DNA of 64,000 bases from Cognatundibacterium jejuense. GTDB lineage: Bacteria > Pseudomonadota > Gammaproteobacteria > Burkholderiales > Burkholderiaceae_D. Position 1 is the stretch's first letter, and each line of letters starts with the position of its first letter. Below are positions 35,245 to 44,820 of this stretch, piece after piece. The notes beneath the pieces were generated by a model, which did no database searches, had not been told where the DNA came from, and was given only the letters and a program-made list of their open reading frames with translations. The position numbers and the translations under genes were made by a program. The stretch spans positions 62,001-126,000 of the forward strand of contig NZ_JACOFV010000004.1 in NCBI RefSeq assembly GCF_014284255.1. The letters run 5' to 3'.

Positions 35245-36849
35245 TTAGCTATCTGTCGTGTCGGCCATCCGGTAATCATTGCGTCCGGATTTTTTGACTT
35301 CATACATGGCGATATCGGCTTTTGCTAAAACCTCTGCGGGGACGAAGCTAGCCCGATCGACAAAAGTTATACCGATACTGGTGCCTATGCTGGCCCAGCT
35401 TCCCGCACTGAGAGCAATTGGGGCAGCGACTTGTGAAATGATTTTTTTTGCGATTTCTTCAGCAATTGTTTGTTTTTGTAGATCGTGTAGCAAAACTATA
35501 AATTCATCTCCACCTACCCTGGCGATAAAGTCGCTTTTTCTTAAGGTCTTGTGCAGTATGTTACTGAACTGGATTAGAACCTCGTCTCCAGCCTGATGAC
35601 CGAGTTGATCATTCACCTGCTTAAACTTGTCCAAATCAATCAGCATGATAAAGAAAGGGCTCCCGCTTTCATTTATATGTGCTTTTGACCGGCGCGCCAT
35701 CTCTCGCTCAAAACCAAGGCGATTGTATGCACCGGTAAGATGATCAGTGATTGCTAATTGATTTGCATTTTCTTCCCGTAGTTTGCGTTCAGTAATGTCA
35801 TTCATTAAACCTTGCAATTCGCCATTTTCGGTCGCATGGATAACCAGATGTATCCATTTTTTTTGTTTGCGATGATCGACCTCTACATAAAAATCGTCAG
35901 AGAGAACGCGCATTTCATTGATCGCAGTGTCAATCATCAGATGTAAACGCAGTTCTTGACCTTTCATGGTTTCGATGAGTGCGTTGCTAGAGTTCTCTTT
36001 TTCTACGCCTAGCATCTGTAGAAATGCGGGGTTACAGGACGTCAATATCGCGTCTTTGTTCATCTGGAAGATGCCTGTTTCTGCGTTATCGAAAATCGTC
36101 TGGAATTTTTTCTCGCCCAAAGCATGTTGGATTCTTAGTTCTCTTTCTTCCTCAAGGGTTCCGACTAAATCCGCAATCAGACGATTAACATCGCTGGTTA
36201 GTTGCCCTAGTTCATCGTATTTATTTTTTTCTGGTTGCGGAAGCAATTCGCCTTTTTCTGGACGCAGATTATGAAGTCGATCAGAAATTGTTTTGATTGG
36301 TCTGGTAATGATGGATAAAACAATATATGCAACTGCGGATGCCATAAGGATGGTCTGTAAAAACAAGAAAGCAGAGATGATCCGTGCTTTTGTTGTACTT
36401 TGATCATAAATTGCTTCCTGGTTGACTCTGACGCGGATATGGCAAACCTGTTCTGTTTTGTTGAAAGGGGAGTAAATATCGGTTTGAATGAAATCTGAAT
36501 CTTTACTGATGGCACGACTTAGGTTATTGCTGGCATTTGGAAGGTCTTTTTTGACTTCGGAGAGCAGGGTCTTATTGTTGAAGATCCGGACTTCTTTAAT
36601 ATTTGTATTTTTTTGTAGATCGTTGGCAACATCATTGCTTAAATTGGTGTCAGACAGGTAGCATGCGACGGCTACGGTGTTCTCTACAGAATTGAGTAAT
36701 TCTTTGATGTTAGAGATGGCATGTTTTTGTTCAGTACTTGCCAGGTAGAAATACGTAAAGAGTGAAAAAATACTTCCTACCAACAAAGCCATACCAAGCA
36801 CGGCGCTGGCGCTACGAAAGACGATGCTGGTGCGTATCAGTTCTCTCAT
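35245..36849 (-). CDS. Membrane diguanylate cyclase (CHASE8-like sensor, HAMP, PAS, GGDEF)
   Basis: A 534-residue inner-membrane sensor. TM1 is at residues ~13-33 and TM2 at ~160-183, enclosing a periplasmic region of CHASE8 type (TVAVACYLSDTNLSNDVANDL). A HAMP segment (RPIKTISDRLHNL) and a PAS domain (~245-360, with FDNAETGIFQMNKDAILTSCNP) lead to a GGDEF domain. The active motif GGDEF is intact and RKSD lies five residues before it, so the inhibitory I-site is present. It makes cyclic di-GMP. It begins 5 bp after the PstS-like gene and is the third gene of a tight operon with a porin-like protein, so it is probably controlled from the periplasm. Confidence 0.93.
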   Translation of the reverse strand: MRELIRTSIVFRSASAVLGMALLVGSIFSLFTYFYLASTEQKHAISNIKELLNSVENTVAVACYLSDTNLSNDVANDLQKNTNIKEVRIFNNKTLLSEVKKDLPNASNNLSRAISKDSDFIQTDIYSPFNKTEQVCHIRVRVNQEAIYDQSTTKARIISAFLFLQTILMASAVAYIVLSIITRPIKTISDRLHNLRPEKGELLPQPEKNKYDELGQLTSDVNRLIADLVGTLEEERELRIQHALGEKKFQTIFDNAETGIFQMNKDAILTSCNPAFLQMLGVEKENSSNALIETMKGQELRLHLMIDTAINEMRVLSDDFYVEVDHRKQKKWIHLVIHATENGELQGLMNDITERKLREENANQLAITDHLTGAYNRLGFEREMARRSKAHINESGSPFFIMLIDLDKFKQVNDQLGHQAGDEVLIQFSNILHKTLRKSDFIARVGGDEFIVLLHDLQKQTIAEEIAKKIISQVAAPIALSAGSWASIGTSIGITFVDRASFVPAEVLAKADIAMYEVKKSGRNDYRMADTTDS

Positions 36850-36854
36850 CTGGC

Positions 36855-37289
36855 TTAAGGCAAAGGATTGACGATGTAGATTAGTTTAACCCTTTTATCA
36901 ATCTTCTTTCTATCTATGTATCCAATAGCGCCTTTATTTTCACTAACAATATTGAGTACGTCATCCATAGACCCTGCCTGAACGGGAGGGGACCCAAATC
37001 CAGAAAAGTGCAATCTTGCCCAATAGGAATTGATTTCTGGCAGGTCTTTTCCGGTCAAGGATGAGTAAAATTCTGCTTTTTCAATATCGCTATTTTTTAA
37101 ATCTATCGGCAGGGCCATTAATCCGTTTGGAAATTTACAACTTTTGCCCATATATAAATTCACAATGTCCGTCTTACTTAATTTGTTAATCCCACTATTC
37201 GCATTGACAATGACGACCAACTCTGCCAACGCATTTCTCATCAATGCTATGGCAGTCAGGCTCATCAATAAATGCGTTATCTTTTTCAT
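36855..37289 (-). CDS. Periplasmic PstS-like substrate-binding protein
   Basis: A 144-residue protein with a signal peptide (MKKITHLLMSLTAIALMRNALA). The mature part resembles the single-lobe phosphate-binding-like domain: NANSGINKLSKTDIVNLYMGKSCKFPNGLMALPIDL, then FYSSLTGKDLPEINSYWARLHFSGFGSPP, and ENKGAIGYIDRKK. It is half the length of true PstS, so it probably acts as a sensor or regulator and not as a transport component. It sits between the porin-like and the diguanylate cyclase genes with gaps of 6 and 5 bp, a place corresponding to YfiR in the YfiBNR system. Confidence 0.85.
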   Translation of the reverse strand: MKKITHLLMSLTAIALMRNALAELVVIVNANSGINKLSKTDIVNLYMGKSCKFPNGLMALPIDLKNSDIEKAEFYSSLTGKDLPEINSYWARLHFSGFGSPPVQAGSMDDVLNIVSENKGAIGYIDRKKIDKRVKLIYIVNPLP

Positions 37290-37295
37290 GTTGAG

Positions 37296-38552
37296 CTAAA
37301 AGATAAAGTTATAAGAGGCACTAATCAAATTGGCATGACCATTCCAGCCGGGCTGGACATTACGTACTAAAAGGTGATCAATATTATGAATTTGGTCGAT
37401 TTGTACCTTGATATTGCTGCTATTGGTCAGGTCATAGCGAATCCCGGTCGTGAATGTTGTCTGATTATTTTCCTGGCCAATTACTCGGCGATTGATGCGA
37501 TTGATTAATGTGACTGCTGATGGCGGCATGCCAGGTGTTGTTGTTATATTATTGCCGCCAATTGGACGGACTGCTGATAAGCTTGAGTACGGTGTCCACT
37601 TGTTGATCCTGTAACTTAAGGTTAAAAATCCTGCTCTTGAGTGGGGAATAATCAAACTATCTGAATGAATATCATTGAGCATGAATTGCCCTAAAAATGG
37701 GCTGTTGTCGTAGACAATACCAAGGGCCGTATAGCGGACAAGCTTATTTTGTAACGAAAGCTCACTCGCTATGGTTGATCCGTTTGGTATGAAGGTTTGA
37801 TAGGCTGGTGACTGTAGTTTGCCCAATGTTGATGTTAAACGTGGATACTCGTTGGCAATTTGAAGGACGCTGTAAGATAGGCGAGATGTCCAGTAGTCTT
37901 GCTCAAATTCAACATGGCCACCTAAAAGTTTGGATCCCGCTAAGGAAAGAATTTGATTTGCATATCCAGTATTTAACTTTTCTCTGGCAATTCCTGAGAA
38001 AAATTTGGATGTTATTTTGCCATCTTCTAGGTTGTGGGTATATCGCAAATCTGCGCCATCGAAATACGACAAAATGAGGCTGCCAAAAAAATCGATTGGC
38101 GGCCTGATCCAAATATACGAATAGCCAACGTTTTTTGAATCAGCCAACATATAGGCGTCAAAGCCAAGACGGCCTGTTCTGATCGTCAGATTGTCATTTG
38201 GCAGGTATCTGAGGTATGCCCAACTTAATTGAGGATGGAATTGGTCGGGATTGCGACGGCTGATGACTTGAATTGCACCATCTAAGGTATCGGAGAATCG
38301 ACCGTCAACTTGCAAGCCAAGATTACTGTCCATGCCAACATCTGTCTGACGAGTAAAGCCCACGCCATTATTTTGCGATAGGTTGCGAATGATATCGACT
38401 TGACGTGTATCGTTATGGACGACACCTAAGGTGCCAAATCCCGAGATGGAAACGTCATTGTTATTTGTTTGAGCAAAACTATGAGATGAGCACCAAAGTG
38501 CAGGTAAGGAGAGGGTGTAAAGCAGGATTAATCTGATTGGTGAAGCAAACAT
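37296..38552 (-). CDS. Outer-membrane porin-like protein
   Basis: A 418-residue exported protein with a signal peptide (MFASPIRLILLYTLSLPALWCSSHSFAQ). The mature sequence consists of alternating beta strands, with an early SISGFGTLGVVHND strand and a terminal SASYNFIF strand ending in Phe, the outer-membrane assembly signal. DQFHPQLSWAYLRYLPNDNLTIRTGRLGFDAYMLADSKNVGYSYIW resembles the porin barrel/constriction region of related single-copy porins. It is the first gene of an operon with a PstS-like protein and a diguanylate cyclase. The permeant solute is unknown. Confidence 0.82.
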   Translation of the reverse strand: MFASPIRLILLYTLSLPALWCSSHSFAQTNNNDVSISGFGTLGVVHNDTRQVDIIRNLSQNNGVGFTRQTDVGMDSNLGLQVDGRFSDTLDGAIQVISRRNPDQFHPQLSWAYLRYLPNDNLTIRTGRLGFDAYMLADSKNVGYSYIWIRPPIDFFGSLILSYFDGADLRYTHNLEDGKITSKFFSGIAREKLNTGYANQILSLAGSKLLGGHVEFEQDYWTSRLSYSVLQIANEYPRLTSTLGKLQSPAYQTFIPNGSTIASELSLQNKLVRYTALGIVYDNSPFLGQFMLNDIHSDSLIIPHSRAGFLTLSYRINKWTPYSSLSAVRPIGGNNITTTPGMPPSAVTLINRINRRVIGQENNQTTFTTGIRYDLTNSSNIKVQIDQIHNIDHLLVRNVQPGWNGHANLISASYNFIF

Positions 38553-38725
38553 AGGTTTTTCCTATATATACTTGACTTGTTTTAATCGCTGTGAGTCTGG
38601 GTGTTAGTTTAGCGTACTATTGTGTTTGATTTGGAATGAAAGCGAAGTCGCCTGAAATATTTTATTTTATGCCACTTTGACTTTTTATAACAGGTAGCCT
38701 TGTTGTAAATTGCTGAGGCAAACGA

Positions 38726-38760
38726 AAAAGGCGCTACACATTTAGTATTGTATAGCGCCC
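38726..38760 (-). terminator. Hairpin between the lipoprotein cyclophilin and porin genes
   Basis: GGCGCTA (38731-38737) pairs with TAGCGCC (38754-38760); on the minus strand it is followed by TTTTT. It lies upstream of the lipoprotein-cyclophilin stop on the map, i.e. just downstream of that gene's 3' end. Confidence 0.75.
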
Positions 38761-38775
38761 ATGAGAATGTCTTGT

Positions 38776-39663
38776 TTATTGTGTTCTGGTTGCTGAAGTG
38801 ATGATGACTGGCGTCACTGGTACCGTTGGCAAACCTCCTTGAGCAGAGGTTGGTACTGCATCAATCGCTTGCATGACATTGAGACCGCTGAAGATAGTTC
38901 CAAACACTGCATAGCCACCGCTCGTAGTCGTTGCGTTAAAAATGGAACTGTTATCAACAACGTTGAAATAAAACTGGGAAGTCGCGGAGTTTGCGACACT
39001 GGTACTAGCCATACCTATCGTACCCGCAGTATTACTCAGACCAGTCGCTAATGTACTTTCCAGTGTAATCGCTGGGTTAGTTGGTGTTAGTGCTGTCAGG
39101 GTTGGGGTGTAACCGCCAGCCTGAATAACTTGCTTGTCAGCACGATGAAATATGGTGTTCGAATAGAAGCCACTTTCAACATAATTAAGGAAGTTGTCTA
39201 CTGAAATGGGTGCGGCAAATGGGTTGAGTTCTACGACAATATTCCCCATCGTTGTTGCCAGTGTTACTTGCGGTCTTGCTGCCAAAGGAACGCTCATCGC
39301 TGCGAAGTACAGTTGATTGTTTGCAGTGTCCGTGATGGTCATATTGAATGGGCCAACATGGATAATTTTGCAGGTGAATGTGCGCGTGGTATTCGAGCCA
39401 CCTGCAGACTCAGTCAGATTGGCACAACCCGGATTATTGATGTTAACGCCCTGCTGTAAATTTTGACCGTTAATGACCATCGTTATGGCCTGGCGATATT
39501 TTAGAACAGTCGGTGAAGTATTGAGGGTAGGGGAGATGCTAACACTACTAACCGTTGCTAAAACAGCATTGTTTGACGATTTTGAACCGCCGCAGCCGCT
39601 AAGAAATACGAGGGATGCGAAGGCACCCAATAACCACGTTGAAGCTTTCAATCTAATCTCCAT
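38776..39663 (-). CDS. Lipoprotein cyclophilin-type peptidyl-prolyl isomerase
   Basis: A 295-residue lipoprotein from ATG 39663: the lipobox LSGC places the lipidated Cys at residue 24. Residues ~40-130 are an Ig/IPT-like region with a Cys pair (NPGCANL, TFTCKI). The C-terminal cyclophilin domain begins QVTLATTMGNIVVELNPFAAPISVDNF and has NTIFHRADKQVIQAGGY and ATSQFYFNVVDN. The FHR arginine is kept but the usual FMIQGGD reads QVIQAGGY, and the Trp of the cyclosporin site is not evident, so activity may be altered. An in-frame extension to 39759 has no ribosome site and would bury the lipobox. Confidence 0.85.
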   Translation of the reverse strand: MEIRLKASTWLLGAFASLVFLSGCGGSKSSNNAVLATVSSVSISPTLNTSPTVLKYRQAITMVINGQNLQQGVNINNPGCANLTESAGGSNTTRTFTCKIIHVGPFNMTITDTANNQLYFAAMSVPLAARPQVTLATTMGNIVVELNPFAAPISVDNFLNYVESGFYSNTIFHRADKQVIQAGGYTPTLTALTPTNPAITLESTLATGLSNTAGTIGMASTSVANSATSQFYFNVVDNSSIFNATTTSGGYAVFGTIFSGLNVMQAIDAVPTSAQGGLPTVPVTPVIITSATRTQ

Positions 39664-39842
39664 ATCTAAAAAACGAATTGTACTGCGCCTGCCATAAAAA
39701 ATGCTGCATTTGTCGATGTATATCTTGTCACGTTTCGTGACGAAAATACTGGTCGACATAAATTTTTTACCTGAAAGGCAGTCCTATTGTATAAATTTTT
39801 TAAAATAGTCCTGTGAACTGAAATGTCGTCCTGCTGATAATC

Positions 39843-40967
39843 TCATCCGCCTATGTATGACATTTCAATTTTTTTCTCGCCAGTTTGACTCTTGGATTCT
39901 TTCAGGTCACGCAACTCTGAGTAGCGGTCTGTGCGCGATTGCCAGATTGAGGCAATCACATTGGCGACAAGTAAATCAGAGTGATTATCTTTGCTGCGAA
40001 TAAGTGCGCGCAAATCATGCCCTTCTGTCGCAAACAGACAAGTATATAGTTTTCCTTCAGTTGAGAGTCTGGCGCGGCTGCAATTCTTACAAAAAGCGTT
40101 ACTGACGCTTGAAATAAAGCCTATCTCTCCTTGATCGTTATTGTGTTTCCATCGCTGAGCGGTTTCACCTTCATAATTAGCCGGCAGCGAGTGTAGCGGC
40201 ATGCCTGCTGCGTTCAGACGTTGTATGATTTGATGTGATGTAATGACATCGCTCGATTGCCAATGATTGGATGCGCCTACATCCATGTATTCAATGAAGC
40301 GCAATATGTGAGGGTTATTTTTAAAATAGCGCGCCATATGAATAATTTCATTGTCATTGACGCCAGCTTTGACCACCATATTGATTTTAATCGGCCCTAA
40401 ACCAGCTTGATGCGCAGCATCAATGCCGCTTAGTACGTCGGATACGGCAAAATCTACATCATTCATGCGTTTAAAAATCGCATCGTCAAGCGAATCTAAA
40501 GAGACCGTAACGCGATTGAGTCCAGCTTGTTTTAAGCTCTGCGCTTTTTTCTTTAATAGTGAGCCGTTCGTAGTGAGCGTTAAATCTGGTGGGGTTCCGT
40601 CTGTCGTCCGTACCTCGGCCAGCATAGCGACTAAATCTTCAATGTTTTTACGTAGCAAAGGTTCGCCACCAGTCAGGCGAATTTTTTTTACCCCGTGGCT
40701 CAGGAAGATTTTTGCAATCCGTGTAATTTCTTCAAAGCTGAGCAGCGAACTGTGCGGCAAATATTCATAATCCTTGCCGAAGACTTCCTTCGGCATGCAG
40801 TACACGCAGCGAAAGTTGCAGCGATCGGTAACGGAAATGCGCAAATCGTGCAAAGGGCGTGCCAAAGTGTCTTTCAAATCACCGTTGGGTAGCTTCATTT
40901 GTGCGGGGATGGTGAGAGACTCTCGGTGTCTACGAATATCAATTAATGGAATAAATTTTTCCGTCAT
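39843..40967 (-). CDS. moaA: GTP 3',8-cyclase MoaA
   Basis: A 374-residue radical-SAM enzyme of molybdopterin synthesis. The N-terminal 4Fe-4S motif is CNFRCVYC and the C-terminal cluster ligands are in [22 protein letters not shown]; the protein ends in a Gly-Gly (SYIGG), needed for activity. It converts GTP to (8S)-3',8-cyclo-7,8-dihydroguanosine-5'-triphosphate. The ATG 40967 is preferred; a TTG at 40976 is in frame. It lies on the same strand downstream of rne, separated by a terminator. The usual Burkholderiales partners mobA/moeA are not adjacent in this window. Confidence 0.94.
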   Translation of the reverse strand: MTEKFIPLIDIRRHRESLTIPAQMKLPNGDLKDTLARPLHDLRISVTDRCNFRCVYCMPKEVFGKDYEYLPHSSLLSFEEITRIAKIFLSHGVKKIRLTGGEPLLRKNIEDLVAMLAEVRTTDGTPPDLTLTTNGSLLKKKAQSLKQAGLNRVTVSLDSLDDAIFKRMNDVDFAVSDVLSGIDAAHQAGLGPIKINMVVKAGVNDNEIIHMARYFKNNPHILRFIEYMDVGASNHWQSSDVITSHQIIQRLNAAGMPLHSLPANYEGETAQRWKHNNDQGEIGFISSVSNAFCKNCSRARLSTEGKLYTCLFATEGHDLRALIRSKDNHSDLLVANVIASIWQSRTDRYSELRDLKESKSQTGEKKIEMSYIGG

Positions 40968-41151
40968 CTGGTGCAACTTGAAATAAGTGCTAAGTAATTC
41001 AGAACGATACCACGAGATTCAAAATCAGGAGTGATGCTCTGCATATTGAGCATTTTGCTATTTGTGGATTCTGAGCATATGGTGGCGTCGAATAGATACC
41101 TGGCTCGCTATTAGTTTACCGAAAATTGTCGTCTTCTCCCGGGCATAAAAA

Positions 41152-41182
41152 AAGCCGGCAGAGTCAAGGACTTTGCCGGCTT
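41152..41182 (-). terminator. Intrinsic terminator of rne
   Basis: AAGCCGGCA (41152-41160) pairs with TGCCGGCTT (41174-41182); on the minus strand it is followed by seven T (41145-41151 read as A on plus). Confidence 0.9.
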
Positions 41183-41196
41183 TAGATTGATGCAGA

Positions 41197-44175
41197 TTAA
41201 CGACGAGTTTCAACCAGAACTAAGGGTTCATCTGAAGCAGGTGGCAAAGGCTTACGCTCGCGTGGAACGCGTGGTGCTGGTACGTTCTTGCTTGCGCTTT
41301 CCTGTGCTGCGCGTAGTTTCTCTGGATCAGTGCTAGCCAATTGCAGGCCCGCCGCACTTAACATGTCGTGCATTTGTTCCAGCGGCATTGGTGCTGCAGT
41401 TACAACTGGTTTTGCAGTAACTGCTGCAGTTGCAGTTGTTTCATGAGCAACCGGAGTAGCTGCAACCGCTGCCACGATTGCTTCAACTGCCGGCACTGCA
41501 GTCGCTGGCTGCGCAACTTCGGTAACGGCAGGAGTCGCTGTTGCAACATTTACCACAGTTTCTGTAGGTGCTACAGGTTCAATGTGTGTTGCCGTAGTTG
41601 AAGTAATCGCAATCGTTGCAGCAGGTGTTTCTGCTACCGGGACTGCATCATGGGCGGCGTTTGTAGCGTTGCTGGCCACCATCACTGGTGCCGGCGTCAT
41701 TGCTGCTACTGGCTCAAAAACCGCAGTAACGGGTGCTACATTGGATTCCACCGCTGCAGGTGTTGGCGCAGCTTCTGTAGTTACTTCTACAGCTACTAAA
41801 GTCGGTGCTACCGTTGCAGAAACTAAGGCGGAAGCGTGTGTGGCTACTGGAGTCGCATGCCCAGCTGTTACTTCAGTCATAGCAATGCTTTCTGAGATTG
41901 GCGCGCTACCAGATTCAATTGCCAACTCACCTTGCTCATTCATTTCGCCAGGTTCGCGTTCACGACGGTTGCGATTGCGACCACCGCGACGGCGACGGCG
42001 ACGACGCTCTTCGCTTTGCTCCGCGTTTTCATCCGCGCCTTGCTCAAGGTTTTGTAGTGGCGCTTGTGCTGGCATCACTTCAACAGGCACCGGATCCTGA
42101 TGCTTCTGGATCAAGTCTTCTGGCTTGGCTTCCGCTAGCAAGGCTTCTTTGCGTTCTTCGCGTTGACGTTGTTGGCGTTCGCGGCGGCCTTCTTGCGGCT
42201 CTTTCGGTTCGCGTGGTTCGCGAACTTGTTTCGCTGCTTTTGGTGGGCGTGGCGTTTCTGTCACTGGCGCTTTTGCAGTTTCAATTTTTTCTGCACTTGC
42301 CGCTGACGGACGATCTTCGCGTTCGTCGCGATCGCGGTTGCTGCGATTACGATTGCGTTGGTTGTTGCGTTGATTGCGGCCGTTGCGACCATTGCGGTCA
42401 CGATCAGCAGATTTCTCTTCGGTCACGACAGGTGTTGCTACTTTTGTCGTCGATTCTTTCGATTTACCAAAGAAGAAGCTCATCAGTTTAGCAAAGAAAC
42501 CTGGTCCGGTTGCTGGCGCTGGTGCGCTTACGACAGGTGCGGGCGTCTCTTTGCGTTCTACAATAGGTGCTGTTTCTGGTGTGATGCTTTTTACCATTGC
42601 TTCCTGGCGCGGCTTCACATCTTCTTTTTGGCGTTTGCTGTAACCGATATCTGTATCTACTTGTTCCGCCATAGCGTAACTGGCGTGATGTTCTTCCAGG
42701 CGAGGGTCGTCGTGTTTCAGTCGATCGAGTTTGTAATGCGGCGTTTCCAGATGGGTATTTGGAATCAGGATCACAGTGACGCGATGGCGCGTTTCGATTT
42801 TCAGAATTTCGCCGCGTTTTTCGTTCAGCAAGAAGGCTGCAACGTCTACCGGTACTTGCACGTGAATCGCAGCTGAATTTTCTTTCATTGCTTCTTCCTG
42901 AATAATACGCAGGACTTGCAATGCTGAAGATTCGGTATCGCGGATATGGCCGGTACCATTGCAACGTGGGCACGTTACGTGACTGCCTTCAGACAGAGAT
43001 GGGCGCAGGCGTTGGCGAGATAATTCCATCAGGCCAAAGCGAGAAATCTTGCCCATTTGCACGCGCGCACGGTCATAGCGCAGCGCATCTTTCAGACGAG
43101 TTTCAACTTCGCGTTGATTCTTGGCGTTTTCCATGTCGATAAAATCGATCACGATCAAACCACCCAAGTCACGCAAACGCAACTGACGTGCAACTTCTTC
43201 TGCTGCTTCTAAGTTAGTATTGAGCGCAGTTGTCTCAATGTCGCCGCCGCGGGTTGAGCGGGCAGAGTTGACGTCGACAGAAACCAAAGCTTCGGTATGG
43301 TCGATAACAATCGCGCCACCGGATGGCAGTGGAACTGTGCGGCTGTAGGCAGTTTCGATTTGATGTTCGATCTGGAAACGTGAGAACAGCGGTACATCAT
43401 CGCTGTAACGTTTCACACGATGCACCATATCTGGCATTACGTGGCTCATGAATTGCTGAGCTTGTTCGTAGATTTCGTCTGTATCGATCAGGATTTCACC
43501 GATATCAGGTTGGAAGTAATCACGAATCGCACGGATTACTAATGAAGATTCTTGATAAATCAGGAAAGCACCAGGAGAAGACTTGCCAGCGCCTTCAATA
43601 GCACGCCAGAGTTGCATCAGGTAATTTAAATCCCATTGCAGTTCATCAACATTACGACCGATACCCGCCGTGCGGGCAATCACTGACATGCCAGTTGGCA
43701 GGTCGAGTTTGTCCATGGTTTCGCGCAATTCCTGACGATCTTCGCCTTCAACTCGACGTGAAACACCGCCGCCGCGTGGGTTGTTAGGCATTAATACCAG
43801 GTAGCGTCCTGCCAGGGAGATAAACGAGGTGAGGGCTGCGCCCTTATTTCCGCGTTCTTCTTTTTCGACCTGAACAACGATTTCCTGACCTTCGCGCAAT
43901 GCTTCTTTGATGGAAGTGTTACGAACGTCGATGCCTTCTTTGAAGTAGCTGCGAGCGACTTCTTTGAAAGGAAGGAAGCCGTGACGCTCTTCACCGTAGT
44001 TGACGAAGCATGCTTCCAGCGATGGTTCGATGCGGGTGATGACGCCTTTGTAGATGTTTGACTTACGTAATTCGCGACCAGCGGTCTCGATATCAATGTC
44101 AATGAGTTTTTGCCCATTGACGATAGCAACGCGCAATTCTTCTTGCTGCGTAGCATTGAACAACATACGTTTCAT
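41197..44175 (-). CDS. rne: Ribonuclease E
   Basis: A 992-residue endoribonuclease, the core of RNA degradation and tRNA/rRNA processing. The start at 44175 (MKRMLFNATQQEELRVAI) has GGAG seven bases upstream; the open frame reaches 44418 but the extra part is not Rne-like. The order is S1 domain (about residues 30-120), 5'-sensor/RNase H region, DNase-I-like catalytic domain with IVIDFIDMENAKNQREVE, the Zn-link CPRCNGTGH (about residue 410), and a low-complexity C-terminal half. That half has Arg-rich (RNRNRREREP-type) RNA-binding stretches and a long Ala/Thr/Val/Pro-rich tail. It is divergent from rluC across a 645-bp leader. Confidence 0.95.
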   Translation of the reverse strand: MKRMLFNATQQEELRVAIVNGQKLIDIDIETAGRELRKSNIYKGVITRIEPSLEACFVNYGEERHGFLPFKEVARSYFKEGIDVRNTSIKEALREGQEIVVQVEKEERGNKGAALTSFISLAGRYLVLMPNNPRGGGVSRRVEGEDRQELRETMDKLDLPTGMSVIARTAGIGRNVDELQWDLNYLMQLWRAIEGAGKSSPGAFLIYQESSLVIRAIRDYFQPDIGEILIDTDEIYEQAQQFMSHVMPDMVHRVKRYSDDVPLFSRFQIEHQIETAYSRTVPLPSGGAIVIDHTEALVSVDVNSARSTRGGDIETTALNTNLEAAEEVARQLRLRDLGGLIVIDFIDMENAKNQREVETRLKDALRYDRARVQMGKISRFGLMELSRQRLRPSLSEGSHVTCPRCNGTGHIRDTESSALQVLRIIQEEAMKENSAAIHVQVPVDVAAFLLNEKRGEILKIETRHRVTVILIPNTHLETPHYKLDRLKHDDPRLEEHHASYAMAEQVDTDIGYSKRQKEDVKPRQEAMVKSITPETAPIVERKETPAPVVSAPAPATGPGFFAKLMSFFFGKSKESTTKVATPVVTEEKSADRDRNGRNGRNQRNNQRNRNRSNRDRDEREDRPSAASAEKIETAKAPVTETPRPPKAAKQVREPREPKEPQEGRRERQQRQREERKEALLAEAKPEDLIQKHQDPVPVEVMPAQAPLQNLEQGADENAEQSEERRRRRRRGGRNRNRREREPGEMNEQGELAIESGSAPISESIAMTEVTAGHATPVATHASALVSATVAPTLVAVEVTTEAAPTPAAVESNVAPVTAVFEPVAAMTPAPVMVASNATNAAHDAVPVAETPAATIAITSTTATHIEPVAPTETVVNVATATPAVTEVAQPATAVPAVEAIVAAVAATPVAHETTATAAVTAKPVVTAAPMPLEQMHDMLSAAGLQLASTDPEKLRAAQESASKNVPAPRVPRERKPLPPASDEPLVLVETRR

Positions 44176-44820
44176 TTTTTTACTCCGTGACCTGATGGTC
44201 ATCTTTTGCCGTTGCTTCATTCGGTGAAACAACGACTGTACTGGTGCCGGGATGTATGCCAGAACGGAGAATTTGAAGGGGGTGGAAATGCCTTTGGCGC
44301 AGCCGCATAACATTGAGTCAGCAATGGGCCAGCAACGATGCTGTATTGCAATGAACCTCAATCCTCTACTGCTTCGCGCTTGGCGCGTGTAATTTTTGCA
44401 ACAAATTCGAGTGCACATGTCCCCCGCGTTCTCAGGCTTGGTTATATTTGTGCAATAACTAAGCAGAACGCCAGGCGATGCGCAACTTTGGTGTCAGACC
44501 ATCTTATTTTGTTGTGTCTGACGGAATCGCCTTTATTACAAAAACTACCTAGACAAGCATGCTCATTAACAATTAAACCAGCATCTCTTGTCCAACTTAT
44601 CCTTACATTTCAAGCTCTCTGATACAACCTCGTCTAACTTATGCCCGATAGCAACAATTGGTCGCTACCTTGGTACGCAAACGAGGGCGCATACACATCT
44701 TTTTCCATCATATTTGCAAACTGGCGAGGCTGATGGACTTGCCCCTGTGTAAAATAGCTGTTTATTTCTCTTACACTGCTAAAGCGTAATTGCTGAAGCG
44801 AAAATGATTATATATTCAAA
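44176..44820. other. rne-rluC divergent intergenic region (rne leader)
   Basis: A 645-bp gap with no gene. In E. coli the rne 5' leader is long and used for autoregulation, and the same position and length suggest a comparable leader here. I did not find a promoter or a hairpin that I can place with confidence. Confidence 0.5.

Noticed and set aside
44176..44418. In-frame N-terminal extension of rne
   Set aside because: Rne starts MKRMLFNA in relatives and a ribosome site sits before that ATG.
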